Part shown: positions 1-11,098 of the stretch, in pieces
Layout of the letters: every line of letters starts with the position of its first letter
Numbering within the stretch: the first letter of the stretch is position 1
From: Heterohyrax brucei
Taxonomy: Eukaryota > Chordata > Mammalia > Hyracoidea > Procaviidae
Reading direction: 5' to 3'
NCBI GenBank assembly: GCA_028571685.1
Contig: CM053156.1
Span: 83,579,049 to 83,643,048 of the forward strand
DNA length: 64,000 nucleotides
The notes under the pieces: model-generated
Database searches by the model: none
What the model was told of the DNA's origin: nothing
Seen by the model: only the letters and a program-made list of their open reading frames with translations
Position numbers and translations under genes: made by a program

Positions 1-422
1 TGTTACTCTTTCCCTGGACTGGAAGCTTCTGAGGCACAAGGACCTCAGATCCCTTCCAAAGGAAGAGCTCTGCTCCTAGCACTGCTTCTTGGAGTCATGA
101 AGTCCCCTACTCTCTGCTCACCCCCCCCCCCCTTTTTTTTAAATCTCTTGTAGGATAAAAGGACAGGCTGTACTCCATAGGACAAAAGAGTAGTGCAGGC
201 CACACTCCAAGGAAACTCCATTGACATTAGAGCAGAGAAGTGACCTCAAGAAGGGTGTTACAGTGCCACTCTAATCCCCTTCAGCATAATCCAACCTGTT
301 AACCACAGGCAGAAATAGCTCAGGAATACCGCAAAGTGGAGGGCGGTCCTGGAGTACTGGAAATCATGGTCCAACCAAACTGCTACATACATTTTTGGTG
401 GGACACATTTCAATCTATGACA
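1..422 (-). mobile_element. ERVL-MaLR-type LTR, cut by window start
   Basis: Read on the minus strand this begins 'tgtcatagattgaaatgtg', close to the MaLR LTR start 'tgttatggattgaattgtg'. The plus strand carries the usual internal marks: 'ctttccctggact' near position 9 and 'gggacacatttcaatctatg' near 401. The far end lies before the window. A run of 13 C followed by 8 T (about 119-140) is an internal expansion. L1 copy A begins about 28 bp downstream. The family assignment is from memory of MLT1/MST-like consensus sequences. Confidence 0.7.
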
Positions 423-449
423 GATATAAGCTTCAAAAAGATAAAATCA

Positions 450-2664
450 TTGGGTGGAGACAAAATGGCAGACTAAGCACACATCTCCTTAAATCCCTCT
501 GGAAACCAAGAGCTGAATTGATAATCAAACGGAGACTTCTGGTCACCTAGTGAGCCTCCAGGACATGGCACAGGGCTGTTAATTTGAACTTCATACCACT
601 GGGCAAAAAATCTCTCTTTCGCTGACTCCTGTTCCTCGCTAGCCCTGGCTCTCATGGACTGAAGGTAAATACACCATTTTGACTTTTTTTTCCTCTGTCT
701 TGGCTGGCGAGCAGAGCTGGGTCTTGCCTAGCGGCTAGACTCAGACTCACTGCTGGGGGGATAGGCAGGTGAAATTCCCATATTTTGAAAGCCAGGCTTA
801 GAACTCTGTTCATCTAGCCACTTTGGGCCTGTCTTTTTATCACTGCCACAGCGGGGTTTGTACAGAACCGCACTGCCAGTGTGTGGGACTGCATGTTGGA
901 TACGGAGATTTTAGTGGGACCTAATTCTAAGCCTGGGAGCCAGTGCCTGCAAACAGGACAGCGCTTCTCCAAAATAAAAGCAGTAATTTACACAGTGTCG
1001 CTTCCGGTGGAGGCCCAGCAACAGAGGCAGAGGAATCACTACCTCTCGGCACCTTTAGTACCTCTATCTGCTGCCTATGTGGAGGGCGCCATCTTGGATA
1101 TGGTGGCCGCAGCTAGACCTATTTCTTAGCTTGGGAGCCAGAGCCTGCCCACAGGAGAGTGCTTTTCTACCAGAAAAGCAGTAGTTTACACAGTGTTGCC
1201 TAAGGCTGGGCCCTGTCAGCAGAGGCCAACAGAGCAGTAGAATTGCTATATTCTGAACTAGTTTGTATCATCTGGGGTTGGATATAGTGGTGCTTACTTT
1301 GCCATTTGGGAAGAGGGACCTCTACACCAGAAAACCTTACTGACTTGGGACATGGTCAGATACCTTTTGCTTTACATTTTAAGACAGCCTAGAGAAACAT
1401 CTGCAGTCCATCCTCACATTATCTCCTCCAGCCTCTACTTACTCACATGGGACCCAAAAAGCAACAGACACTTGTGGGATAAAAGAAATCACCCATGGCT
1501 TCAGAAGGCTCCCAAACAAAGCAACCAAGGAGTTTTCCAGATGAAGAAACTTTTATGAAATCATCAGAAAGTGAATACAAAATGATTGTATACAGAGTCC
1601 TTCTAAACCTTATACAAAATGCAGCAGAAGAAAAGGAAAATTAAATAAGCTGTTCAATCTGATGGAACACCAGTACTCTGAAATCCAACAGATTAAGAAC
1701 AAAATCAAAGACATAGAAACTTCCATGCAAAGCCAAGAGAACAGAATGGAACAAATGGAAAAAAGAATTTCTGACTTGGAAGACAGAGCTACTGACACCA
1801 GCATCTATGATCAGAAATCAGGAAAAAGAAACAAGAAAAAAGAAGAGGCACTAAGAAGCATGTGGGACTCTATTAAGAGGAAACACCTTCGATTAATTGG
1901 AGTCCCTGAACAGGATGAGACAATTGAGAACACAGAGAGTATCGTTGCTGAGCTGCTGACGGAAAATTTCCCAGAAATCACGAAGGAAGAGAACATAGAC
2001 ATCTCAGATGCGTATCGTACACTACCCAATGTAGATCTCAAAAGAAAGACTCCAAGACATAATCAGCTTAACAAAATGAAACATAAGCAGCAACTGTTAA
2101 AGGCAGCAAGGCTCAAAACAAAGCTAACATTCAAAGAGAAACCCTGCAGGCTTTCATCAGATTTCTCAGCAGAAACCATGCTGGTACGGAGACAGTGGCA
2201 TGACACATTCAAAGCCTTGAAGGAGAAGAACTTCCAACCAAGAATTATATATCCTGCAAAACTATCTTTCAAATATGAAAATGAAATTAAGACATTCTCA
2301 GATAAATAGAAACTCAGGGACTTTGTAAAAACCAAACCAAAACTACAAGAAATACTAAAAGAAGTTCTTGGCTTTGGCTTAGAAGAACAAAACCACTAAC
2401 TTTATATTTTGGAATGACACATTACTCAGAGCTCTATTCAGTTAGGGAAGGCTCCAAAGTCAATCACAGCTTTAATACTGAAAGAAGCAATCCAGTGATC
2501 ATCATGAAAACTATGGTGCCATCATATTAAAAAGAGGAATGTACTACAGTTGTTACAGTCCTTCCAGATGGAGAGGAAGATAACAAGACTGGTAGTAAAT
2601 AAAATTGGGTTTATATATACTTTGTTAAGGGGGATCATAGGGGCAGCTGTAAAGTACAACAAAA
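450..2664 (+). mobile_element. L1 LINE copy A: 5' UTR plus ORF1, no ORF2 or 3' end
   Basis: The element starts with an L1-type leader ('caaaatggcagactaag' near 461), matching copies at 42328 and 62473. The 5' UTR (450-1446) contains two diverged modules about 199 bp apart: 'gggagccagtgcctgc' near 935 and 'gggagccagagcctgc' near 1134. ORF1 follows. Similarity to copy B runs through the inter-ORF spacer ('gatggagaggaag' near 2567) and stops near 2664. ORF2 and the 3' UTR are missing. L1s normally lose the 5' end, so a secondary deletion or rearrangement probably removed the 3' part. Confidence 0.9.
1447..2399 (+). pseudogene. L1 ORF1 (RNA-binding chaperone), copy A, broken
   Basis: ORF1p coats L1 RNA as a coiled-coil trimer. 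The reading starts MGPKKQQ at 1447 and meets a stop at 1480. It meets a second stop at 1642-1644 with a one-base shift just after. It is then open from the Met at 1662 (MEHQYSEIQQ) for 215 codons to a TAG at 2307. In copy B that position reads CAG, and homology continues in frame to a TAA at 2397. The 1662-2309 part shows heptad-like coiled coil (residues 1-60), then the RRM-like block with RLIGVPE (about residue 79) and the C-terminal block ending near YPAKLSFKYENEIK. Three lesions make it non-functional as a full ORF1. Confidence 0.88.
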
Positions 2665-2837
2665 AGGTAAAAACACTGTCTATTTCATTCATGCTTTATC
2701 TCCACTGTTTTAAATAGCTGGTGTCACAAAGCGGGTAATCAATAAATACCTGCTGAAGGTCAAATGAGAGTGTGGCAGAATATTCCTTATAACCAAGCAA
2801 GCTAAATGCTGTACAGTACAAGGGCCAATGTGTGCTA

Positions 2838-3033
2838 GGTGGGTAGTGCAAACAGTTAATGGGCTTGGCTGCTAATCAAAAGGTTGGAGGTCAGAGTACA
2901 CACAGAGAGCCTGGGAAGAAACACCTGATGACCTACTTCTAGAAAATCGACCATTGACAACACGATGGAGCGTGGTTCTGCTCTAACATACACGGTGTCA
3001 TCACGACTCAGCCGATGCAGTAGTGACAAGTTG
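2838..3033 (+). mobile_element. AfroSINE, long-spacer subfamily
   Basis: The tRNA-like head ('tgcaaacagttaatggg', 'ctgctaatcaaaaggttgg') is followed by the body typical of one subfamily ('cctgatgacctacttct') and the shared tail 'catcacgactcagccga'. The copy is old, with many substitutions in the A and B box regions. Confidence 0.8.
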
Positions 3034-3111
3034 GTTCACAATTGTACAAGTACTGGTCTCATGTGATATTTTAAATGCTCCTTAAAATCTGTACCCACTA
3101 AGCACAAGAAA

Positions 3112-3370
3112 GGAGCCCTAGTGGTGCAGATATTAAAACATCTGGCTGCTAACCAAAAGGAGCCCTAGTGGTGCAGATATTAAAACATCTGGCTGCTAAC
3201 CAAAAAGTGGATATTTTAGACCCACTACCTGCTCTGCAGAACAAAGATGTGGGAGTCTGCATCCGTGAAGAGTGTAGCCGTGGAAACCCTATGAGGCTGG
3301 TCTGCTCTGCCCTACAGGACCGCTAGGAGTTGAAGTCAACTCAATGGCAACCAGTTTTTTGTTTTTTTTT
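3112..3370 (+). mobile_element. AfroSINE with a tandemly duplicated 47-bp head
   Basis: The first 47 bp (from 'ggagccctagtggtgcag') occur twice without a mismatch at 3112-3158 and 3159-3205. The body and tail ('ggagttgaagtcaactcaa') follow once, then a T-rich end. The duplicated part covers the tRNA-like A-box half of the pol III promoter but not the B box. Confidence 0.88.
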
Positions 3371-3427
3371 TAAGCAACAACGATATTATACACGCTTCAC
3401 TTCTGTTTCACATGACTATTACCTTGG

Positions 3428-3598
3428 AGGAGTCCTGGTGGCCCAGTGGTTAATTGCTCAGCTGAAAACCAAAAAAAGGTGAGCTGTTTGAGTCCTCCAG
3501 CTGCTTCTTGGAAACTCTATAAGACAATTCTGCTCCATGCTGCAGCGTAAATAGGAGCCAGAATCTACTCAGTGGCAATGACTTTGGTTTTGGTGGTT
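3428..3598 (+). mobile_element. AfroSINE
   Basis: Head 'ggagtcctggtggcccag', body 'cttcttggaaactctataag', tail 'gaatctactcagtggcaat' and a 'ttggttttgg' end. All elements are in the standard order. Confidence 0.85.
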
Positions 3599-3599
3599 G

Positions 3600-4880
3600 T
3601 TGCCTAGGGAGCAGGTGAAGTTTTTTCCTGGTTTGTTTTGTTGTTCTTATGAATGTGTCCCCTCTATTCCAACTTATATTGCAGCAGAGCTGAGCTTGCT
3701 GTAGAAGGCAATATTCGTGGCTGCAATCCAGTTTAGCTTTTCCTGTTCCCATTGTGATGCTGCTGAGACCCAATTGAAAATGAAATAAACAAGGAATAAG
3801 AAGGGAGTCCGGGGACAGCAATAGCCACGGAAACCTTGTTTATGCCTGCAAGAGAACTGCATGCTCCTTCTCAGCTTCCCCATCAGCATGTCCTCTTCGT
3901 TTTCAAATCCTGGAGTGCAGTAGGGTATCCATCTGCAGGATTTGATTTGATTTTTTTTCTTTTAAACTGCCTAGTAACCCTGTGATATCACACCCAGAAC
4001 TTGTCCTTGTTACCTGCAGGCCATTGCTGGCTGTGTTAGCTTCCTGTGTCAGAGCATCTCTCTTCCTTTTGCTGAAGCCCTGGAGAGGCTGCGAAGCTCT
4101 GATCGGATTCCCCTTCTCACCTTGAAGCTTTGTCTTTCTTTTTGTTTCCCCTCTGGACTATAAATGCACCAACTATAGTCTTGGCTCTTATGAACTGATT
4201 TCAAGTCTTTACTTCCTCCAGGTTTCCTTTCTGTCTTTGATGGCTCTCGTTTGGCCTAGTTGCAAGAATCAAAAATATCTTCTGGGTACTGTGTCCCAGA
4301 CTGCCTAGTTTTCTGCCTTGCTTCACATTTTTCTTGCCTCCCTGGCGAACACATCACACAGACACGCCCCTGCTAAAAGGGTAGCCACTGCGTCATCTGT
4401 GTCCCTCTCGGTTGCTGGAGCTGAACAGCTGTCAGACAGTCTGTTGGATAGCTTTTCAGAGGAGCAACTCTGCCTTTAAAGTATTTGAACAGCTCTCAGA
4501 TGTCTAGGTCCACCTTTCATTGCCTGAATAGAGACTAAAAGAGAGAAAAAGGATACATTGGCTATATCAAAGGGTAACACCTTCTTTCCTTGCCTGTCTT
4601 TCCCACTTCCAAGTGCTTTGTCCATAAGGAACTCAATGTGGACATGAACTTTCAGCTTTTGAAAAGAGAGAGAAGGACGGAAACACGTTCTTATACAAGA
4701 CCTTGATTATCACAGGTGTTAGCTGGATGAGTCTGGCTCTCAGAAAATTCCAGAGTCATTTTATTCTAATCTAAGATAATTAACCTTTTCTGGTTTGCCT
4801 GACACTTGCCTGATTTTAACACTGAAAATCCTATGTCGACCTAGAAAATCACTCAAACCCAGTTTTAAGCATCTGTTGAG
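3600..4880. other. 1.3 kb with no recognised repeat or gene
   Basis: Several short stop-to-stop frames exist, for example 3674-3889 on minus. None has a domain, a codon pattern or splice-site support. The stretch looks single-copy. It holds a pyrimidine-rich block near 4130-4260 and nothing else I can name. Confidence 0.4.
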
Positions 4881-4884
4881 GGAA

Positions 4885-5165
4885 GTAGTGATTCAGTGGT
4901 GGACTTCTCACCTCCCATGTGGGAGACCTGGGGTCAGTTCCCAACCACTGCACCCCCTGCATGATAACCACCCATCTGTCAATAGAGATGTACATCTTTC
5001 TAGGATGCTGAAAGGGTTTCAGCAGAGCCTCCAGACTAAGAAGGACTAGGAAGAAAGACCTGCTAATCTGCTTGTGAAGACCAGCCATTGAAAACTATCT
5101 GGATCCCAGCAATCTGCTCCTGTGGTGGATGGGGCTGCCGTCAGTCAGGAATTGACTCCACGGCA
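4885..5165 (+). mobile_element. SINE with a tRNA-Gly-derived head and RTE-like tail
   Basis: Residues of tRNA-Gly are clear: 'ttcagtggtggacttctcac' (A-box side) and 'gggagacctggggtcagttc' (anticodon arm to B box). The body 'ccatctgtcaatagagatg', 'gatgctgaaagggtttcag' and 'cagactaagaaggactag' matches the element at 62389. The tail 'gtcaggaattgactccacgg' is the same type as in AfroSINE and RTE. Substitutions in the B box and acceptor stem exclude a functional tRNA. Confidence 0.8.
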
Positions 5166-6071
5166 GCTGACAGATGTGTGCCCAGTGCATTCCATGAGGA
5201 GACTCATGGTTTGGTCATCCAGTCCTTTAGTTTGTCCTCATCCGCATTTTTCTACCTTATATTTACATAAACCCTTAAAAGTTGCCCTTTCATTGATGAG
5301 TTCGCATTCCTACCTTGCCTTGGTTGACTCAGGCATTTGACCCTCTGTTAATTTGATTTTATTCTCTGACACAACCTTGGTCTTTCATAGATCCAAAATG
5401 AAAATGTTGTTTGGAGTGACAGTGAAAATTGAAGGTGGGTCAATTTCAGGGAAGACAGAACTCACAGTGGAAAAGAAGAGCACAGAGCGCAGTGACAGCA
5501 AACGGGGGTCAGGCAGCCAGGGAAGCCAGACCCGGCCCACGCGTGCCGAGCCTGGCCGCAAATTTGCATCAACACCATGAAAATGTCAAAAGCAGGTGTT
5601 TCTTTTTTCCTTCAGTCTGAGCATCCAGCTAACATGGGCATTCAGCTAAATCCCTCCCAGGTGCTGAAGCAGTGTGGGGTTTAGGATTTCAGAGATAATT
5701 ATTGCTGAATGCATTGTGTAGCCAGTGCACCTGCCAGGTAGGTGTTACAAAAGAATTGTGCAGGTGGGCACCTTAAGAATTTGGGAGGCAGGTTTTCCAT
5801 CACAAGACCTCTCAGAAAGCCTACTAGGGCCATCAAAAGCAGGCATGGCGTTGAACATTTTCACAATACAATTATCAACACAAGTGGCCCCAGAGGAGCC
5901 AAGGGCAAGCCCAGGCAGAGGTTCTTGGTCAGAAAATGTCAGCACTTCCCAGAGCAATTCAGACTCCAGAGTAAAGTACTTGTCCTGAAATTGGCTCATA
6001 GTGAGTCATCTTATGGAAAAATTGCATATTAAGATATTTGTGTCCTGCTCTGGGGACATAAGAGAAGCACT
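5166..6071. other. 0.9 kb without gene or clear repeat; small CpG-containing patch
   Basis: Around 5505-5575 the GC and CpG content rises ('cccacgcgtgccgagcc') next to a perfect POU octamer-type 'atttgcat' near 5562. Overlapping frames at 5725-6032 have no recognisable motifs and read on both strands. I see no transcript structure. Confidence 0.35.
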
Positions 6072-6475
6072 TGTTACCTTAGTTTTCTAGTGCTGCTGTA
6101 GCAGACACACCACAAGGGGGTGGCTTTCACAAACAAAAATTTGTTTACTCATAGTTGAGAAAGCTAGATTTACCAGTTCAGGTTGCCACTTGTAGGGGAA
6201 GGCCTTCTCCCTCTGTTGGCCCTGGAGGAAGGTCACTATGTTTTATGAGCTTCTGCTTCTAGATGATCTTCCTGTGGCTTGGTGTCTCTCTTCCCACATC
6301 TCTGCTTCTTACTTGTTTGTTGAATCTCTTTTTTTTAATCCCAAAAGAGATTGATTTAAAACACATCATTAACATAACAAAGAAGACCCATTCCCAAATA
6401 CCTTCAAAACTACAGAGATAAGGGTTAGGACTGGAGAAACAATTCTGTACAGAACATGTGGTCTGAGTTCCCAAA
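6072..6475 (-). mobile_element. ERVL-MaLR-type LTR, one end missing
   Basis: The plus strand shows 'ttctagtgctgctgtagcag' then 'ggtggctttcacaaac', 'tctccctctgttggccctgg' and 'cattaacataacaaagaag', in MaLR antisense order. The end that should read '..gacacaattcaatccat' is not present, so the transcriptional start side of the LTR is lost. Confidence 0.7.
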
Positions 6476-6832
6476 ATAAAACTGAGGGAGAAGGAAATCA
6501 TTGTCCACTATGTTCACTGATCCACTGAAAATGTGAGTCCTAAGGAAGAGAATGGAGAAAAGCAACTACAAAAAGGCTATAGTCTATGCACCGCTGCTGC
6601 GTGAGATCCAGGACAAGGGTCAAAAGTTAATGAAATAGTTACCCAGGTTCCTGTGACATCACAACATGAAGGAGAAGCACCAGGATTTCTTAAAACATAT
6701 AGCAAAAGGCATTGAACCTGCCACATGGGCTTCCCTGAGAAGCTGAACATTTGAGATAGATACTGGGCGCTCTTCTTCAGAGCCTTGCCTGCAGTGGGTA
6801 TTGCTGACAGGTTTACCTACGTTTTCTGCATT
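6476..6832. other. Unassigned stretch before an L1 insertion
   Basis: No repeat or coding signal seen. It ends in the first copy of the target-site duplication of the next L1 (6833-6844). Confidence 0.35.
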
Positions 6833-6844
6833 AATTGTTACAAC

Positions 6845-9520
6845 TTTTTTTTTTTAAATTGTGCTGTACATGAAAGCTTACAGAGCAAATTAATTTCTCA
6901 TCAAGCAATTAATACGCACATTGTTTTGTGACTAGGTTGTCAACCACACGACATGTCAGCTCTTTCCCTTTCTTTCCCTTGCGTTCTCCATTGCCAGCTT
7001 TCCTGTCCCCACCAGCCTTCTTGTCCTTGTGCCTGTTTGGTCTCGTTTTGTTTTATGGGCCTGTTTAATCTTTGACTGAAAGCTTACCCTCGGGAACGAC
7101 TTCAGCTCTGAGTTTAAAGGCTATCTGGCAGCCACTCCAGTGGTGCCTTTAGTCTCTTTCAGACCAGTAAGTCTGGTCTCTTTTGTGTGTGTGCACTAGA
7201 ATTTATTCTCCCTTTTTTTGCAACTCTATCTGAGACTTCCTACTGTGATCCCTGTCAGAGCGGTTGGTAGTGGTACCTGGACACAATCTAGTTGTGCTGG
7301 ACTCAGTCTGGTAGGGTTGTAGTTGTGGTATATTAGTCTTTTAGATTAATCATGTCCTTTTGTCCTTCTCCCTTGCCCCAGACAGGGTGAGACTAGTGAT
7401 GTATTTTAGATGGTCACACACAAACTTTTAAGACCCCAGATGCTACTCACCAAAGTAGGATGTAGACCATCTCTACTCATCAACGTAGGGTGTAGAACAT
7501 TTTCATTATAAACTATGTTATAGCAATTGAGCTAGATGTCCCTTGGGACTATGGTCCCCAGCCCTCAGCCCAGTAATTTGGTCCCTTGGGGAGTTTGGAT
7601 GAGTCTGTGAAACTCCCATGACCTTGACTTAGTCAAGTTGTGCTGGATTCTCCAGTGTTGTGTACTGTCCTACTCTTCACCAAAGTTTAACACTATTTAC
7701 TATTTACTATCTATTTACTATTTTTCCCTTCCCACCTATCTCCTCCCTTTTAATCATCAAAGATTCTTTCCTTTTGGTAAGTAAGCCTTTTCATGAGTTT
7801 CTGTAATAATGGTCTCATACAATATTTGCCCTTTTGTGATTGGCTTATTTCACTCAGCATAATGCCCTCCAGTTTCATCCATGTTGTGAGATGTTCTGCA
7901 GATTCAACACTGTTCTCTATTGTTGTGTAGTATTCTGTTGTGTGTAGGTACCATAGCTTGTTTGTCTCTTACGCTGTTGATGGGTTCTTAGGTTGTTTCT
8001 ATCCTTTACTGTTAAATAATGCTACATTGAACATGGGTGGTTATATATCTATTCATATGATGGCTTTCATTTTTGTAGAATATATTCCTAGAGGTGGAAA
8101 ATCTGGATTAAATGATATTTATATTTCTAGCTTCCTAAAGAAGTGTCATAACAGTTTCCAAAATAGTTGTCCCATTTTCCATTCCCATCAGCAGTGCATA
8201 GAGTTGCAATGTCCCTGAAACTCTCCAACATTTGTTATTTTCTATTGTTTTCTTTCCCCCTCTTGATTTATGTCGGTAATGCTGAAGTAAGATGGTATCT
8301 CACAGGAGTTTGAGATTGCCTTTTTCTAAGGGATAGTGATGGTGAGCGTTTCCTCATGTGTCTGTTGCCCACCTGAGTGTCATTCATCTTTGCTGAAGTG
8401 TCTTTTCATATCCTTTGTCCATTTTTACTTGGTTATTTAGGTATTGAAAATTCATGTAGACTTTAGAGATTAGACTTTTGTTGGATTTCTCATAGCCAAA
8501 TATTTTTTCCCAGTCTGTAGGTTCTCTTGTTACTCTTTTAAAGTCTTTTGATGAACATAAATGTTTCATTTTTAGAAAAGCCCAGCTATCTAGCTTATCT
8601 TCTAGTATTTGTGTATTGTTAGTTATGGTTTATGCTGTGTATTAAGGCTTCTAGCTTTGACTCTCTTCTTCTATGATCGTTACAGTTTTGGGCTTTGTGT
8701 TTAGGTCTTTGATCCATTTTGAATTATTTTTTGTGTATGGTGTGAGGTATGAGTTCTGTCTCATTTTTTGCAGATGGAACACCAGTTTGGGCAGCACCAT
8801 TTGTTAAAAAGACTGTCTTCTCCATTTAATAGGCTTCTGGGGCTTTGTCAAGGATCAGGAGATGGATTTACATCTTGATTCTGTTCCTTTGGTTGATGTA
8901 TTGGTACCAGGTTGTTTTGACTACCATAGCTGAGGTCAGGTAGTGCAACTCTTCCTATTTTATTCTTGAGCTTTATTTGTGCCTTATCTCTTTCCATATA
9001 AGGTTAATGATTATGTTTTCCATCTCTTTAAAGGATGCTCTTGGTATTTGATCAAGATTGCATTGTAATTGTAGATCGATTGGTGTAGAATTGACATTTT
9101 CGCAATATTGAGTCTGCTTATCCATGAGGATGATAATGTTTTCCATTTTTGTAGATCTGTTTTGGTTTCTTGCAGTAGTGTTTTGTAGTTTTCTTTGTAC
9201 AGGTCTTTTATGTTCCTGATTAGATTTATTCCTACGTATTTTATTTTTTAGGGGCTGTTTTAAATAGTAGTGCTTTCCTGATTTCCCTTTTGTAGTTCTC
9301 TTTATTGCTGTATAGGAATCCAACTGACTTTTGTATATTCATCTTGTATTCTGCTACACTGCTGAATCTTCATATTAGTTCCAGTAGTTTTCTTGTAGAG
9401 TCTTTTGGGTTCTTTATGCGTAGTATCGTATCCCCAGATAGACAGTTTTACTTCTTTACCAATTTGAATGCCCTGTATTTCTTTTTCTTGCTTTATTGCT
9501 GTAGCTAGAACTTTCAGCAC
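6845..9520 (-). mobile_element. 5'-truncated antisense L1 with target-site duplications
   Basis: The plus strand starts with a 10-T run (the poly(A) tail read backwards). It then passes through a 3' UTR ('agaccccagatgctactcac' near 7433) and the reverse of ORF2. The flanks are 'aattgttacaac' (6833-6844) and 'aatagttacaac' (9521-9532), 11 of 12 identical: a typical L1 target-site duplication. It belongs to a different L1 subfamily from copies A-C, because its 3' UTR differs from that at 48.5-49.5 kb. Confidence 0.9.
7755..9520 (-). pseudogene. C-terminal part of L1 ORF2 (reverse transcriptase), broken
   Basis: Minus-strand reading enters in the reverse-transcriptase domain, with the segment LATAIKQEKEIQGIQIG near 9470-9520. 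The next block should carry the F-A-D-D active site but reads KLSIWGYDTT, so the catalytic aspartates have decayed or been shifted. Later blocks (INLIWKEIRHK near 8973) match the thumb and C-terminal region. Several stops and shifts interrupt it. The endonuclease and N-terminal RT parts were never copied. The ORF2 end is placed only approximately. Confidence 0.78.
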
Positions 9521-9600
9521 AATAGTTACAACAACTTTTGGAGGTAGACAGCATCCTATCAAACTCTCTATAACCTTTAGATAAATGTTTAATAAGTTCA

Positions 9601-9908
9601 AGAGGAATGTTCTGTTGTTATTTATGACAGTAGGGGAAATATTCCATAACTGTCAATAGAGTTAGGTGAAATATCCCATCATGATCAATAACCTTAAAAG
9701 GATTATTCCATCATTATTAATAACCATAAGAATCGTCTATTATTATCTATTATCTGAGGAACAATAGTTCATCATTATCTATAGCCTTAGGAGGAGTATC
9801 CATTACTGTCAGTGAGCTGGGTGGAGAATCTTGTCCTCATGTATAACTTTAGGTGGAATACTTCATCATTACAAATAGCCTTAGAAGGATTATTCCATAT
9901 AATCCCCT
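9601..9908. repeat. Degenerate tandem repeat, about 31 bp x 10
   Basis: The phrase 'agg-gga-tattccatcatta--aataaccttagg' recurs in degenerate form, with unit starts near 9601, 9632, 9664, 9699, 9729, 9757, 9789, 9819, 9851 and 9883. Spacing is 28-35 bp. Units differ by many substitutions, so the array is old. It begins about 70 bp after the L1 target duplication. Confidence 0.75.
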
Positions 9909-9982
9909 AGAATGTAAGCTCTGTAGCCAGGGCCTACAAACAAGTCCTGCTAAATGTAGCTACCGGAACATTCGTTGAATGA
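9904..9982 (+). mobile_element. L2 LINE 3' end
   Basis: 'agaatgtaagctctgtagcc' and the closing 'ttcgttgaatgaa' match the L2 3' terminus (the consensus has 'tgtaagctccttgagggc' and 'ttgttgaatgaa'). About 80 bp of the element remain. Confidence 0.6.
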
Positions 9983-9989
9983 AGGTGTT

Positions 9990-10105
9990 TGTTCCCCCTT
10001 AGTAGATTAGAAAACAGAGACCTAGAATGGATACATGGTGTGTGTAGAGACATCTAGCTAGTGAGAGGCTGAACCACAATTAGAACCAGGCTCTTTCTGT
10101 CCAGA
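9990..10105 (-). mobile_element. MIR SINE remnant
   Basis: 'agattagaaaacagagacc' followed by 'tagctagtgagaggctgaac' and 'gaaccaggctcttt' corresponds to the reverse of the MIR core and tRNA region. It is highly diverged. Confidence 0.5.
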
Positions 10106-10888
10106 GCCAAAGTGGAAGAAGGGATAGTGTTCTGAGGAGAGTCACAGCAAATACAAAAGGCATATTCCTGCAGAATTCTCAGGTTTGCTGCCTCTCCAGT
10201 GTGTCTTGGAAGGGAAGAACCTCTGCCCCACCTGCCTTGGGTCATGTGTCTTTCTCCTCAAGAAAGAAGCTGGGAAGTCTCTTTGCCCCTCCATGGTCAG
10301 CAGAAACAAGTTTGTGTCAACAATAGAGAGAGGCTATGGTTCTTCTAACTACGGTACCTCGGAACTGCTGGTCTTACTGACTAAAATGCAAACATATGTG
10401 TCTGGCCTCCTGTCTGAAGGACAGAGCTCTCTGGCTCCAGATGGCTTGTGTGCTGGCGACTCTTAGAATATTTTGTAAGCACCTTGTGAAAGCCACACAG
10501 CTTGGAGGAGGTTCCATGCAGCACAGGCACAAAAGCTTGAAAACCTTGAGGCTTCGCCCACATGGAGGATTAAATGAAATGCTTTAAGTGTCTTTGCAGC
10601 TACTTTTGAAAAACAGTTCATATAAACGGATGTACTGTTCGAGGATGGTAGAGAGGGTAGTTTTAATTTTTTTATTTTTTTAGACTTCTTTTCCCCCTTA
10701 GTTTTAACAGCTATTGAGGCCTCAAAGAAGTAACTCCTTTTAATAAAACTTGCTTGTAAATTTATTGAGACAGACTCCAATTGACCTTATTTCAGGAGAC
10801 TGTCTGGAACCTCCCACATGTGGCTGTCTGAGCACTCAAGTACCTGCGATTCCTCATTGCCAGAGGACTATAACACACACACACCCCT
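10106..10888. other. 0.8 kb unassigned
   Basis: Overlapping frames on both strands between 10185 and 10780 are shadows of each other and show no domain. No repeat is recognised except a short (CA)n at 10873-10884. Confidence 0.35.
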
Positions 10889-11098
10889 GAGGCGTGACAG
10901 TTGAGTCCGCATCATAATTATTCTAAGTGCAACATGCCTCATTGCTGAATATCACTACAGTCACCTTTGAAGTATACCCCTTAAGAAGCTATGCACTGAC
11001 TCCAGGGCCTAGTCCACCCTTCAAAGCAATTTTGGAACTCTTTCTGGAATGGCCATTGTGCATGGTGGCACAGTGGCAAGTTCACAAACTTAATTGTA
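10889..11098 (-). mobile_element. Mariner, internally deleted, minus strand
   Basis: 'gaggcgtgacagttgag' at 10889 is the terminal repeat of the mariner at 34124-35435 ('gaggtctgacaattaag'). The reverse of its 3' region follows ('atatcactacagtcacc', 'caattttggaactctttct' near 11026). At about 11060 the sequence jumps to the reverse of the 5' end ('gcatggtggca', 'ggcaagttcacaaacttaat'). About 1.1 kb of transposase sequence is missing, giving a MITE-like 210-bp derivative. Confidence 0.82.

Noticed and set aside
2838..3033. Stand-alone pol III transcript gene
   Set aside because: It is one of many diverged AfroSINE copies; promoter boxes are mutated and there is no sign of individual function.
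4885..4960. tRNA-Gly gene
   Set aside because: The tRNA-like head is mutated in the B box and continues directly into a SINE body; it is a SINE head.
9601..9908. CRISPR-like array
   Set aside because: Whole units are degenerate with no constant repeat alternating with unique spacers, and the DNA is mammalian.
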